In this document: one piece after another, positions 37,808-47,199 of the stretch | Layout of the letters: each line of letters starts with the position of its first letter | Numbering within the stretch: position 1 is the stretch's first letter | Source of the DNA: Tessaracoccus palaemonis | Lineage (GTDB): Bacteria; Actinomycetota; Actinomycetes; Propionibacteriales; Propionibacteriaceae | Length of the DNA: 64,000 nucleotides | Direction: 5' to 3' | Assembly (NCBI RefSeq): GCF_019316905.1 | Contig: NZ_CP079216.1 | Location: forward strand, 1,674,001 to 1,738,000 | Position numbers and translations under genes: made by a program | The notes under the pieces: generated by a model | What the model was told of the DNA's origin: nothing | The model's input: only the letters and a program-made list of their open reading frames with translations | Database searches by the model: none

Positions 37808-38566
37808 ATGGCACCCCTCACCGGAGCCAAGGTGGCCCTGTTCGCCACCTGCATCACCGACACCGTCAAGCCGAGCGTGCCCATCGCGACGGTCAAGCTG
37901 CTCGAGCGGCTCGGCTGCCGGGTGGAGTACCCCGCGAAGCAGACCTGCTGCGGTCAGATCATGACGAACACGGGCTACTTCGACGAGGCGGTCCCGACGG
38001 TGCGTAACTTCGTCGAGTCCTTCGGCGAGTACGACTACATCGTCGCCCCCTCGGGCTCCTGTGTGGGGTCCGTGCGGGACCAGCACACGATGCTGGCCCG
38101 CCACGCCGGCGACGCCGGCCTCGAGAAGGAGGCCGGCGCCGTCGCGGCGCGCACGTACGAGCTCACCGAGTTCATCGTCGACGTGCTCGGCGTCACCGAC
38201 GTAGGCGCCTACTTCCCACACAAGGTGACCTACCACCCCTCGTGCCACGGCCTGCGCATCACCCGCGTGGGTGACCGGCCCGAGCGGCTGCTGAGCGCGG
38301 TCGAGGGGATCGAGCTGGTCGACCTCCCCGACGCCAGGTCCTGCTGCGGGTTCGGCGGCACCTTCTCGGTCAAGAACTCGGACGTCTCCATCGCGATGGC
38401 CACGGACAAGGCCAACAACGCCGTGTCCACCGGCGCCGAGTACATCACCGGCGGCGACCACGCCTGCCTGATGAACATCGGCGGCGTGGCCCACCGCAAC
38501 GGCCAGCACATCACGCCGATCCACCTGGTCGAGATCCTGGCAGCCACGAAGGAGGACGCGCGATGA
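37808..38566 (+). CDS. lutA: Lactate-oxidation Fe-S protein LutA
   Basis: A 252-residue protein with two CCG domains: TCCGQIM near 45 and SCCGFGGTFS near 180, each a cysteine-rich site for iron-sulfur binding. With LutB and LutC it oxidises L-lactate to pyruvate at the membrane. It overlaps lutB by 4 bases. Confidence 0.94.
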   Translation: MAPLTGAKVALFATCITDTVKPSVPIATVKLLERLGCRVEYPAKQTCCGQIMTNTGYFDEAVPTVRNFVESFGEYDYIVAPSGSCVGSVRDQHTMLARHAGDAGLEKEAGAVAARTYELTEFIVDVLGVTDVGAYFPHKVTYHPSCHGLRITRVGDRPERLLSAVEGIELVDLPDARSCCGFGGTFSVKNSDVSIAMATDKANNAVSTGAEYITGGDHACLMNIGGVAHRNGQHITPIHLVEILAATKEDAR

Positions 38567-40047
38567 CCGCCACACCCACCCGCCGCACGCCGGAGCCCGG
38601 CTCCTGGCTCGGCATCCCGGCCTTCCCCAAGGCCGCCCCCGGCGAGCTCGCCAACGAGACGCAGCGCAGGAACCTGCGGCACGCCACGACCACCATCCGG
38701 GCCAAGCGCGTCGTGCGCGCCTCCGAGGTCCCCAACTGGGAGGAGCTCCGCACCGCGGGCGCCCAGATCAAGGACCGCGTCGGCCGGCACCTGGACGAGT
38801 ACCTCGTGCAGGCCGAGGAGGCCATGACGAAGGCCGGCATCACGGTCCACTGGGCCCGCGACGCCGCCGACGCCAACCAGATCGTCGCCGAGATCGCCAA
38901 GGCGAAGGGCGTCGACGAGGTCGTCAAGATCAAGTCGATGGTCACGCAGGAGATCGACCTCAACGAGGCCCTCGAGGCCGAGGGCATCGCGGCCTGGGAG
39001 ACCGACCTGGCCGAGCTGATCGTCCAGCTGGGCCACGACCTGCCGAGCCATATCCTCGTCCCCGCGATCCACCGCAACCGCGACGAGGTGCAGGACATCT
39101 TCACCCGCGAGATGGGCCTGTACGGCACCCCCGCCCCAGAGGGCATCTCGAACAACCCGGAGGAGCTCGCCGCCGCTGCCCGCGTCCACCTCCGCGAGAA
39201 GTTCCTCCGCGCGAAGATGGCCGTCTCCGGCGGCAACTTCATCGTCGCCGAGACCGGCACGCTGGTGATCGTCGAGTCCGAGGGCAACGGCCGCATGTGC
39301 CTGACGCTGCCCGAGACTCTCGTCTCGGTCGTCGGCATCGAGAAGCTCGTGCCCACCCTGGAGGACCTGGAGGTCTTCCTCAAGCTGCTGCCCCGCAGCT
39401 CGACCGGCGAGCGGATGAACCCGTACACCTCCCTGTGGACGGGCGTCACGGAGGGCGACGGCCCTCAGGATCTGCATGTGATCCTGCTCGACAACGGCCG
39501 CAGCAATGTGCTGAGCGACCCCGAGGGCCGCGCCGCGCTGCGCTGCATCCGTTGCTCCGCGTGCCTCAACATCTGCCCGGTGTACGAGCGTGTCGGCGGC
39601 CACGCCTACGGCAACCCGTATCCCGGCCCGATCGGCGCGATCCTCGGCCCGCAGCTGCGCGGTATGGAGGACGAGCGCGACCGCGCGCTCCCCTTCGCGT
39701 CGTCGCTGTGCGGTGCCTGCAACGAGGTGTGCCCCGTGCGGATCCCGTTCACCGACATCCTCGTGCACCTGCGCCACAAGGTCGTCGAGTACAAGACGGC
39801 CAAGCACCCCACGGTCGAGCAGGGGATCATGAAGGGCGCCGGCTGGGTGATGGCCGAGGGCAGCCACCTGGCGACCGTCCAGGCGGGCGAGCGCATCGGA
39901 GGCCGCGTCTTCCGCGGCAAGTGGCTGGGCCCCATGGGCCCGATCCCGATCGCCAAGGAATGGTTGAAGGGCCGCGACCTGGAGCCGCTGCCCACCCAGA
40001 ACTTCCGCCAGTGGTGGAAGAAGAACCGCGAAGGAGGGCAGCGATGA
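38563..40047 (+). CDS. lutB: Lactate-oxidation Fe-S protein LutB
   Basis: A 494-residue protein: LUD domain first (about 75-305), then two ferredoxin-like 4Fe-4S motifs (C328, C331, C334, C338 in CIRCSACLNICPVY and C383, C386, C390 in CGACNEVCPV). It carries electrons in lactate oxidation by the LutABC complex. Overlaps both neighbours by 4 bases. Confidence 0.94.
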   Translation: MTATPTRRTPEPGSWLGIPAFPKAAPGELANETQRRNLRHATTTIRAKRVVRASEVPNWEELRTAGAQIKDRVGRHLDEYLVQAEEAMTKAGITVHWARDAADANQIVAEIAKAKGVDEVVKIKSMVTQEIDLNEALEAEGIAAWETDLAELIVQLGHDLPSHILVPAIHRNRDEVQDIFTREMGLYGTPAPEGISNNPEELAAAARVHLREKFLRAKMAVSGGNFIVAETGTLVIVESEGNGRMCLTLPETLVSVVGIEKLVPTLEDLEVFLKLLPRSSTGERMNPYTSLWTGVTEGDGPQDLHVILLDNGRSNVLSDPEGRAALRCIRCSACLNICPVYERVGGHAYGNPYPGPIGAILGPQLRGMEDERDRALPFASSLCGACNEVCPVRIPFTDILVHLRHKVVEYKTAKHPTVEQGIMKGAGWVMAEGSHLATVQAGERIGGRVFRGKWLGPMGPIPIAKEWLKGRDLEPLPTQNFRQWWKKNREGGQR

Positions 40048-40697
40048 GCGCCCGCGATGAGGTGCTGGCCCGGGTCCGCCGGGCCACCGCCGACGTGACC
40101 GAGAAGGACCCGGTCAAGGACGTGCCCGTCGACTGGGCCTATGGCCAGCCCCTGACCACGCCCGACGTGCTCGAGGACTTCGTCGAGAAGGTCGAGGACT
40201 ACAAGGCGGCCGTGCGTCGGGTGAAGGCCGACGCGGTGCCCGCCACCATCGTGGAGGCCATGCAGGCCCTCGACACGACGAGCGTCGTGCTCCCCGCCGG
40301 GCTGCCCGCCGAGTGGATCGCTGCGGTCGAGGCGGCAGGCATCGTGACACACGGCGACGAGCCGCAGCTCACGCACGCCCAGCTCAACACCATCGACGCC
40401 GTGCTGACGACCACGGCCGTCGGCATGGCCGACTCCGGCACGATCGCGCTCGACCATGGCGTCGGCCAGGGCCGCCGCGCCCTGTCTCTGCTGCCGGACC
40501 GGCACATCTGCGTGATCCGGGCCGACCAGGTCGTCAGCGACGTGCCCGAAGGCATCGCCCGCCTGGCACCGGCCATCCGGGCCGGCAGCCCGGTGACCTG
40601 GCTCTCCGGCGGTTCGGCGACCTCGGACATCGAGCTCAGCCGTGTCGAGGGTGTCCACGGCCCCCGCCACCTGTCGGTGATCCTCGTCGAGGACTGA
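40044..40697 (+). CDS. lutC: Lactate-oxidation protein LutC
   Basis: A 217-residue LUD-domain protein, third subunit of the lactate oxidation complex. GIVTHGDEPQLT and TTTAVGMADSGTIALDHGVGQGRRALSLLPDRHICV are typical of the family. The ATG at 40044 is preceded by AAGGAGG and overlaps lutB; a longer in-frame reading into lutB is not coding. A strong hairpin follows 23 bases after the stop. Confidence 0.93.
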   Translation: MSARDEVLARVRRATADVTEKDPVKDVPVDWAYGQPLTTPDVLEDFVEKVEDYKAAVRRVKADAVPATIVEAMQALDTTSVVLPAGLPAEWIAAVEAAGIVTHGDEPQLTHAQLNTIDAVLTTTAVGMADSGTIALDHGVGQGRRALSLLPDRHICVIRADQVVSDVPEGIARLAPAIRAGSPVTWLSGGSATSDIELSRVEGVHGPRHLSVILVED

Positions 40698-40720
40698 CCG
40701 GCGACCACCACGACCACCAG

Positions 40721-40758
40721 AGGCCCCCGGCACTCGTCTGGACGAGTGCCGGGGGCCT
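40721..40758. terminator. Strong bidirectional terminator between lutC and parE
   Basis: Perfect 18-bp inverted repeat (40721-40738 with 40741-40758) around TG, between convergent lutC and parE. Confidence 0.8.
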
Positions 40759-40781
40759 GTGGGCTGACGGAGCGTCGGTGC

Positions 40782-42860
40782 TCAGGCGTCGATCCGCTCG
40801 GAGTCCAGCTGGTAGGCGCCCTCGATGATGAACTCCTTGCGGGGTGCGACGTCGTTGCCCATCAGCATCTCGAACACCCTCTCCGCCGCGAGCGCGTCAT
40901 CGACGGTGAGGCGCCTGAGCGTGCGGTGCTTCGGGCTCATCGTGGTGTCGGCCAGCTGGTGCGCGTCCATCTCGCCGAGGCCCTTGTAGCGCTGCGGCTC
41001 CTTGAACTTGGTGCCGCGCTTGGTCAGCTCGGCCAGCTTGCGCTGGTACTCGGCGTCCGAGTACGTGTAGATGTACTTCTCCTGACCCTTGCGTGGGTTC
41101 GTCAGCTCGAAGCGGTGCAGCGGCGGGACGGCGGAGTAGACGCGCCCGGCCTCCACCATCGGCCGCATGTAGCGGAAGAACAGGGTGGCAAGCAGGCACC
41201 GGATGTGGGCGCCGTCGGAGTCGGCGTCGGCCATGAAGATGATCTTGCCGTAGCGCGCGTTGTCCACGTCGAATGTTCGGCCGGACCCGGCGCCGACGAC
41301 CTGGATGATCGCGGCGCACTCGGCGTTCTTCAACATGTCGCCGACGGAGGCCTTCTGCACGTTGAGGATCTTGCCGCGGATGGGCAGCAGCGCCTGGTGC
41401 TCGGAGTCCCGTGCGACGTTGGCCGTCCCGAGTGCGGAGTCGCCCTCGACGATGAACAGTTCGGTCAGGTCGACGTTGTTCGAGCGGCAGTCCTTGAGCT
41501 TCGGGGGCAGCGTGGAGCTCTCCAGCGCGTTCTTTCGGCGCTGGTTCTCCTTGTGGTTGCGGGCCTGCACGCGGGTGCGCGCCGCACCGACGACCTTCTC
41601 CTGCAGCTGCCGGGCCACCGCCTTCGTCTTCGGGGCGTTCATGAACGCAGTCAGCTCGGCCTCGACGATGCGGGCGACGAGCCCGCGGACGGGTGGCGTG
41701 CCCAGCACCTCCTTCGTCTGGCCCTCGAACTGGGGCTCGGCCAGCCGGACCGTCACCACGGCCGTGATGCCCTCGAGGCAGTCCTCCTTGATGACCTCCT
41801 CGCCGGCCTTGAGCAGGCCGCGGGTGCCCTCGAAGGACTTCACGATGGCCTTCGTCAGGCCACGCTCGAAGCCGGTCACATGCGTGCCGCCCTTGGGTGT
41901 GGCGATGATGTTGACGAAGCTGCGCAGGACGGTGTCGTAGCCGGTGCCCCATCGCACCGCGATGTCGACCTCGAGCTGGCGCTCGACGTCGGTGGCGGTC
42001 ATGGCCCCGGCGTCGTCGAGCATGGGCACGGTCTCGACGAACGAGTCGGTGCCCTGCAGCCTGATGATGTCTGTCAGGGGCGCGTCAGCTGCGAGGAAGT
42101 CCGCGAACTCGCCGATGCCCCCCTCGTGCAGGAAGGACTCGGTGGCCGGGCCGTCGCCTCTCGCGTCCGTCACCTCGATCTCGAGGCCGGGGACCAGGAA
42201 CGACGTCTGGCGGGCCCGGTCGTGCAGCTGCGTCACCGACAGCTGCGCATCGGTGAGGAAGATCTGCCGGTCCGGCCAGTAGGTGACCCGGGTTCCGGTT
42301 ACCGCCCTGCTGCGGACGCGGCCCACCTTCCGCAGCCCGCCGCCGGGGGTGAAGGGGGCGTCCGGGCCGTCGCCGTCGAAGATGCCGGGGGTGCCGCGGC
42401 GGAAACTCATCGCCCAGGTGGCGCCGTCCCTGTCGACCTCGACGTCGAGCCGCGAGCTGAGCGCGTTGACCACGGAGGCGCCCACGCCGTGCAGGCCGCC
42501 GGTGGCGTTGTAGGACGAGTTCCCGAACTTGCCTCCGGCGTGCAGCTTGGTGAAGACCACCTCCACGCCGCTCAGCCCGGTGCGCGGCTCGGTGTCCACC
42601 GGGATGCCGCGTGCCTTGTCGACGACGGTGATCGAACCGTCGTGGTTGAGCGCGACCGCGATGCGGGTGCCGAACCCCGACAGCGCCTCGTCGACCGCGT
42701 TGTCGATGATCTCCCAGAGGCAGTGCATGAGGCCCCGGGTGTCCGTCGAACCGATGTACATGGCCGGGCGCTTACGCACGGCCTCGAGTCCTTCGAGGAC
42801 CAGGAGATTCTTGGCCTCATAGTCGCGCGAGTGGGTCTGCCTGGCGGTCGGGGTCTGCAC
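40782..42860 (-). CDS. parE: DNA topoisomerase IV subunit B
   Basis: A 692-residue ATPase subunit of topoisomerase IV. GHKL ATPase domain with the EIIDNAVDEAL motif near 50-60 and GGLHGVGASVVNALS near 120-134, transducer domain, and TOPRIM with EGDSALG near 470 and DADSDGAHI near 550. Partner of parC. 163 bases separate it from the divergent DUF7455 gene. Confidence 0.93.
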   Translation of the reverse strand: MQTPTARQTHSRDYEAKNLLVLEGLEAVRKRPAMYIGSTDTRGLMHCLWEIIDNAVDEALSGFGTRIAVALNHDGSITVVDKARGIPVDTEPRTGLSGVEVVFTKLHAGGKFGNSSYNATGGLHGVGASVVNALSSRLDVEVDRDGATWAMSFRRGTPGIFDGDGPDAPFTPGGGLRKVGRVRSRAVTGTRVTYWPDRQIFLTDAQLSVTQLHDRARQTSFLVPGLEIEVTDARGDGPATESFLHEGGIGEFADFLAADAPLTDIIRLQGTDSFVETVPMLDDAGAMTATDVERQLEVDIAVRWGTGYDTVLRSFVNIIATPKGGTHVTGFERGLTKAIVKSFEGTRGLLKAGEEVIKEDCLEGITAVVTVRLAEPQFEGQTKEVLGTPPVRGLVARIVEAELTAFMNAPKTKAVARQLQEKVVGAARTRVQARNHKENQRRKNALESSTLPPKLKDCRSNNVDLTELFIVEGDSALGTANVARDSEHQALLPIRGKILNVQKASVGDMLKNAECAAIIQVVGAGSGRTFDVDNARYGKIIFMADADSDGAHIRCLLATLFFRYMRPMVEAGRVYSAVPPLHRFELTNPRKGQEKYIYTYSDAEYQRKLAELTKRGTKFKEPQRYKGLGEMDAHQLADTTMSPKHRTLRRLTVDDALAAERVFEMLMGNDVAPRKEFIIEGAYQLDSERIDA

Positions 42861-43023
42861 CGCGCCAGATTACCGTGGCTCCCCGCGTCGCGCACCGAAG
42901 CCCTTGGGCGCGGCGCTAGGATCGGGGCTCAGTCCAGCGGAGACTGGTCGCGGAGCAAGACGGGAACAAACCGTGACCGGCATTCGTTGCACACTGTGAC
43001 AACAACACCGATGGGAGGCGACC

Positions 43024-43224
43024 ATGACCGAACTAGCTGCGGATCCTACTCTGACCGCTATCGATCGTTGTGACCGATGCGGCGCCCAGGCCTACCTTCG
43101 TGTCTTCCTACGTTCTGGCGGCGAGCTGCTCTTCTGCGCTCACCACGCTGCCGCGCACCGCGAGAAGCTCGTGGAGGTGGCGGCGCGGATCCAGGACGAG
43201 ACCAGCAGGCTCAGCGACCGCTGA
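43024..43224 (+). CDS. DUF7455 small zinc-ribbon protein
   Basis: A 66-residue protein with CDRC near residues 16-19 and C38 followed by a His pair (FCAHH), a likely zinc-binding ribbon, then a short helix. Conserved beside parE or sigA in Actinobacteria; function unknown. GGGAGG lies 5 bases before the ATG. It overlaps the nudC 3' end on the other strand by 14 bases. Confidence 0.85.
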   Translation: MTELAADPTLTAIDRCDRCGAQAYLRVFLRSGGELLFCAHHAAAHREKLVEVAARIQDETSRLSDR

Positions 43225-44041
43225 GCCACTGCTCGATCAGCGAGCGAGCGATCGAGGCCCGCTGAGGCAGGACAACTTCATCCGATTCGACGGCGGCGAC
43301 GAGCTCCTCCCTGGTGTAGAAGGCACCGGTGGCGATCTCGTCGCCGTCGACCGTTATCCGGGAGTCGACGGTGCGCCCGACGAACCCCAGCATCAGCGAG
43401 CGGGGCAGCGGCCACGGCTGCGAACTGATGTAGCGCACCGAGTCGAGCGTGATGCCGACCTCCTCCTGCGCCTCGCGGAAGCAGGCCTGCTCAGCGGACT
43501 CCCCCGCCTCGATGAAGCCCGCGACGATGGACACCCGGCTCGCCTCCCACGCCACGTTGTGCGCGAGCAGCAGCCGGTCGTCCGCGTCCGTGATGGCGAT
43601 GATGATGCAGGGGTCCGTGCGCGCGAAGGCGAGTTCCCCGCAGTGCGTGCATCGTCGGCTGGCGCCGGCCTGGTGGGACCTGGTGGCGGCGCCGCACCGC
43701 TCACAGGCGGGCGCGCTGCCGTGCCAACGGCCCAGCGCCACGGCCGACGCCAGGACATCCTGGTCCGCGGCCGCCGCCTGCCTCCACCCGATGGACCCGC
43801 CGACGATCCGATCGACGGGTCGGGCGAACCACACGTGGTCGCGGGCGCGACCCAGCAGGATGTCGGACGGCCGACGCCGGCCCGGCGCGGCCAGCGGCTC
43901 GGGGATGCCGTCGGCGGCGGCGATGCGCCCCTCCGGATCGACCCTCAGCACCAGCGCCCCGCGCCAGGCCTCGTCCAGGTCCGCCTCGCCGCGCTCCAGC
44001 GGCATCCGGTCGAGCGTCGAGGGGTCTGTCCACTGGGTCAC
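43211..44041 (-). CDS. nudC: NAD(+) diphosphatase NudC
   Basis: A 276-residue Nudix hydrolase that splits NAD(H) and may remove NAD caps from RNA. Zinc site CERC...CTHC near 105-125, full Nudix box GFIEAGESAEQACFREAQEE at about 170-190, and the family-specific SSQPWPLPRS just after it. GTG start overlaps the adnB stop (GTGA). The same frame runs on for 400 more codons inside adnB; that part is not coding. Confidence 0.93.
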   Translation of the reverse strand: MTQWTDPSTLDRMPLERGEADLDEAWRGALVLRVDPEGRIAAADGIPEPLAAPGRRRPSDILLGRARDHVWFARPVDRIVGGSIGWRQAAAADQDVLASAVALGRWHGSAPACERCGAATRSHQAGASRRCTHCGELAFARTDPCIIIAITDADDRLLLAHNVAWEASRVSIVAGFIEAGESAEQACFREAQEEVGITLDSVRYISSQPWPLPRSLMLGFVGRTVDSRITVDGDEIATGAFYTREELVAAVESDEVVLPQRASIARSLIEQWLSGR

Positions 44042-47000
44042 GTCTGCACTCCCGCTGCGATGGCGGCGTCGATCAGGCTGGCAGGGGCGTCGATGAGGCG
44101 CAGCCGGTCCTGTGCCACATGGTAGAACCCCGCACCCACCTGAGAGGGGTCGACGCCGCGGGCCTCGGCCCAGGCCTGCCGGTAGACGGCGAGCTGCAGG
44201 GGGTCGGCCTCCGCCCCGGAGGTCTTCCAGTCGATCACGAGATAGGAGTACCCCTCTGCGGCGCCGTCGTAGACCGCGTCGATCCTGCCGCGCAGCACCA
44301 CCCCGGAGCGGTGCATCAGGAACGGCACCTCGACGCCGATCGGCACCCGGTCGGCGAACCGCCCCTGCTCGAAGGCCTCGATGAGCCTCCGCAGTCCCGT
44401 CGGGGCAGGGGCGTTGTCTGGCACCAGCTCCTCGAGGGATGCGGGCAGCTCGAACCGCTCCTGGAGCCACGCGTGGAAGCGGGTGCCGACCCGGGCCGCG
44501 GTCGACGGGCGCCGTGGCATCCTTCTCAACAGCGAGTCGACGAACTCGTCCGGGTCGCTGCGCAGCGCCATCAGGGCGGTGGCCGACAGCCCGTCGGGCA
44601 GCTCGATCCGGCGCTGGCCGCGCTCCTGCAGCAGAGCGGTCAGGTGCCGGGCCGTGTCGTCCCAGGCTGCGACCTTCTCCGCGTCGGCGGCATCGACGAT
44701 GCCCGAGCGCCACACCCAGGCCTCGCGCTCCTCGCGCGTCGCCGGTAGTGCGGCCGCCGCGGCCACCAGGCCCGCGGCGTCGCGGCGCACCGCAAGCAGC
44801 TCCGGGCTGAGCTCCTCCGGCCAGGCCGCGCGCACGGGCTCCGCCGGAATGGGGTTGGAGTCGGCTCCGCGGGTGGCATGGTCCTCGTAGCGCCCCCGTT
44901 CCTCGGCTGCCTCGCGGATGACGGCGAAGTAGGGCGACTCGTCGCGTGGCCGCACGGTGCCCGGCGTCCAGATGTGGGTGGTGCCCACCAGCAGCGATTT
45001 CGCGCGGGTGGCGGCCACGTAGGCCAGGCGATCCTCGGACAGCCGGTGTTCGGCGGCCAGCGCGACGCGGAACTCGGCGAGCCCGGCCTTGGAGTACTCG
45101 GCCAGCTGTGGGATGGAGTCGGCGTCTCCCCGCAGCGGCGAGGGCAGCGACTCGGCCCGCTGCGGCCACACGCCCGACCGCGGCTGCGAGGGGAAGACCT
45201 TGTCGGCCAGGGACGGCAGGTAGACGGTGTCCCACTCGAGTCCCTTCGCCCGGTGCACCGTCATCAGCTTGACCGAATCCTCGGATGACACGACCGCCTG
45301 CATCAGGCCCTCGCCATGCTCCTCCTCGGCGTCCAGATAGGCGAGCAGTCCGCTGAGCGACCCGTCCCCGTCGACATCCACGTAGGTGGCGACCTCGTCG
45401 ACGAACCGCGCGACCTGATTGAGGGCGTTGCCGGTCGACAGCAGCTCAGCCTCGAGGCCGAGGACGGCCACGACGCGGGTCACCAGGTCCGCCACGGGGT
45501 CACCGGCGTGCCTCCTCAGCCCCGAGATCTCGGCGTGGAAGCGGGCGATCCGCCGCCGGGCCTCAGGGCTGAGCGGCGTGTCGCCCGGGTCGGCGACCGC
45601 ATCGAGCAGGCAGGGCCTCTCCCCCGGGTCCGTCTGGGTCACCGTCGCGGCGAGCTCAGCGTCGAAGTCCCGCGACGGCGCCTCCGCCGCGTCGGCCGCC
45701 AGCTCACGGGACCGTCTTCCGAGCGCCTCCAGGTCCGCCAGCCCGATGGACCAGCGCGGGCCGGTGAGCAGCGCGGCGACGTCAGGATTGGCCGTCACGT
45801 CGTCGAGGATGCGCAGCGTGGACACGATGGGCGCGATCTCGGGCAGCGTCAGCAGCCCCCCGAGGCCGACGATCTCCACCGGCACCCCCGAGTCGCGCAG
45901 TGCGGTGAAGACCGGGGTGAGGGTGGCGTTGCGCCGCACGAGCACCGCCTGCTCCCGCCACTGGGTGCCCTCGTCGTGCCGTGCGACGATGCGGCCGGTC
46001 AGCCAGGCGACCTCGTCGGGGGCGGTGTCGAACGTGGCTGCGCACACCTCGCCGGCCTGCGCGCGGGGGGGCGCGATCAGGGAGACCCCGTCCTCGCCGG
46101 GGGCGGCATGCAGGCCCGCTGCCAGCGCGTTGCCGACGTCGAGGATCCGCTGCCCGCTGCGGCGGTTCACGCTCAGCGTCAGGCGCGATGCGGCGCTGCC
46201 GTCGGCCCGGGGAAACTGGTGGGGGAACTCGAGGATGTTGCCTGCGGCGGCGCCCCGCCAGCCGTAGATGGCCTGGTACGGGTCGCCGACGGCGGTGACC
46301 GGGAATCCGGTCCCCTCGGAGCTGCCTCCGAAGAGGTCCCGCAGGAGGATCGCCTGCGCGGACGACGTGTCCTGGTACTCGTCCAGCAGCACGACCCGGA
46401 ACCGGTGACGCAGCTCGCGGCCGACGTCCGGAACACGCCCCACCAGCCGAACCGCCTCCCGCAGCTGGTCCGCGAACTCCACGACTCCCAGCGCCTGCTT
46501 GAGACGCTGGTAGTCGGCCACCAGGTCGAGGAGTTCCAGGCGTTCGTCGGTGGCTGCGAGCGCGTCACCCACGTCCTTGTACGGCTTGCCTCGCCACAGC
46601 GGGGCCGCCTCGAAACGCGCCCGTGCCCGCTCGGAGAACTCCTGCAGCTCCGCGACGCCCACCAGGTGAGACTGCAGCTCGGCGTCCAGGGACAGCACGC
46701 GCTCAGGGATGTTGTGGTGGCTCAGGCGGCTGATGCGGTGGAAGGGGCCGGGGGCGTTGGCGACCACACGGGCGGCGAGCCGGTATCTGCTGGCGCCTGT
46801 GACCATCACCGGGTCACGGTCGAGCCCGATGCGCAGGCCGAACTCGCTGACGAGCCGGGCCGCGAAGGAGTCGTAGGTCATGACGAGCTCGGCCCCCTCG
46901 CCCTCCTTGTCGACGAGCACGCCCGCGCGTTGCAGCGCGGCCGAGACACGACTGCCCAGCTCGGCGGCGGCCTTGCGGGTGAACGTCAGGCCGAGCACCT

Positions 47001-47199
47001 CCTCGGGCAGCACCTGCCCGGTGCCGACGAGCCATACGACGCGCGCGGCCATCACCGTCGTCTTCCCGCTCCCCGCCCCCGCGATGATCACGGCCGGCTC
47101 GAGCGGCGCACAGATGGCGGCGAGCTGCTCGTCGGAGAAGGGGATCTCCAGGGCGTCGACCAGCTGGGCAGGGGTCTCGAGAGGGGTGCTCCGGGTCAT
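44038..47199 (-). CDS. adnB: AdnB-like helicase-nuclease subunit
   Basis: A 1053-residue UvrD/RecB-type protein. Walker A GAGSGKTT at 41-48, motif II LLDEYQDTSSAQ near 280, the HRAKGLEWDTV motif near 655 and a RecB-like nuclease domain with LVIDWKTSG near 995. In mycobacteria AdnB is the leading motor of AdnAB, which resects double-strand breaks in place of RecBCD or AddAB. ATG at 47199 overlaps the adnA stop by 4 bases; the large open frame above it is the shadow of adnA. Confidence 0.9.
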   Translation of the reverse strand: MTRSTPLETPAQLVDALEIPFSDEQLAAICAPLEPAVIIAGAGSGKTTVMAARVVWLVGTGQVLPEEVLGLTFTRKAAAELGSRVSAALQRAGVLVDKEGEGAELVMTYDSFAARLVSEFGLRIGLDRDPVMVTGASRYRLAARVVANAPGPFHRISRLSHHNIPERVLSLDAELQSHLVGVAELQEFSERARARFEAAPLWRGKPYKDVGDALAATDERLELLDLVADYQRLKQALGVVEFADQLREAVRLVGRVPDVGRELRHRFRVVLLDEYQDTSSAQAILLRDLFGGSSEGTGFPVTAVGDPYQAIYGWRGAAAGNILEFPHQFPRADGSAASRLTLSVNRRSGQRILDVGNALAAGLHAAPGEDGVSLIAPPRAQAGEVCAATFDTAPDEVAWLTGRIVARHDEGTQWREQAVLVRRNATLTPVFTALRDSGVPVEIVGLGGLLTLPEIAPIVSTLRILDDVTANPDVAALLTGPRWSIGLADLEALGRRSRELAADAAEAPSRDFDAELAATVTQTDPGERPCLLDAVADPGDTPLSPEARRRIARFHAEISGLRRHAGDPVADLVTRVVAVLGLEAELLSTGNALNQVARFVDEVATYVDVDGDGSLSGLLAYLDAEEEHGEGLMQAVVSSEDSVKLMTVHRAKGLEWDTVYLPSLADKVFPSQPRSGVWPQRAESLPSPLRGDADSIPQLAEYSKAGLAEFRVALAAEHRLSEDRLAYVAATRAKSLLVGTTHIWTPGTVRPRDESPYFAVIREAAEERGRYEDHATRGADSNPIPAEPVRAAWPEELSPELLAVRRDAAGLVAAAAALPATREEREAWVWRSGIVDAADAEKVAAWDDTARHLTALLQERGQRRIELPDGLSATALMALRSDPDEFVDSLLRRMPRRPSTAARVGTRFHAWLQERFELPASLEELVPDNAPAPTGLRRLIEAFEQGRFADRVPIGVEVPFLMHRSGVVLRGRIDAVYDGAAEGYSYLVIDWKTSGAEADPLQLAVYRQAWAEARGVDPSQVGAGFYHVAQDRLRLIDAPASLIDAAIAAGVQT

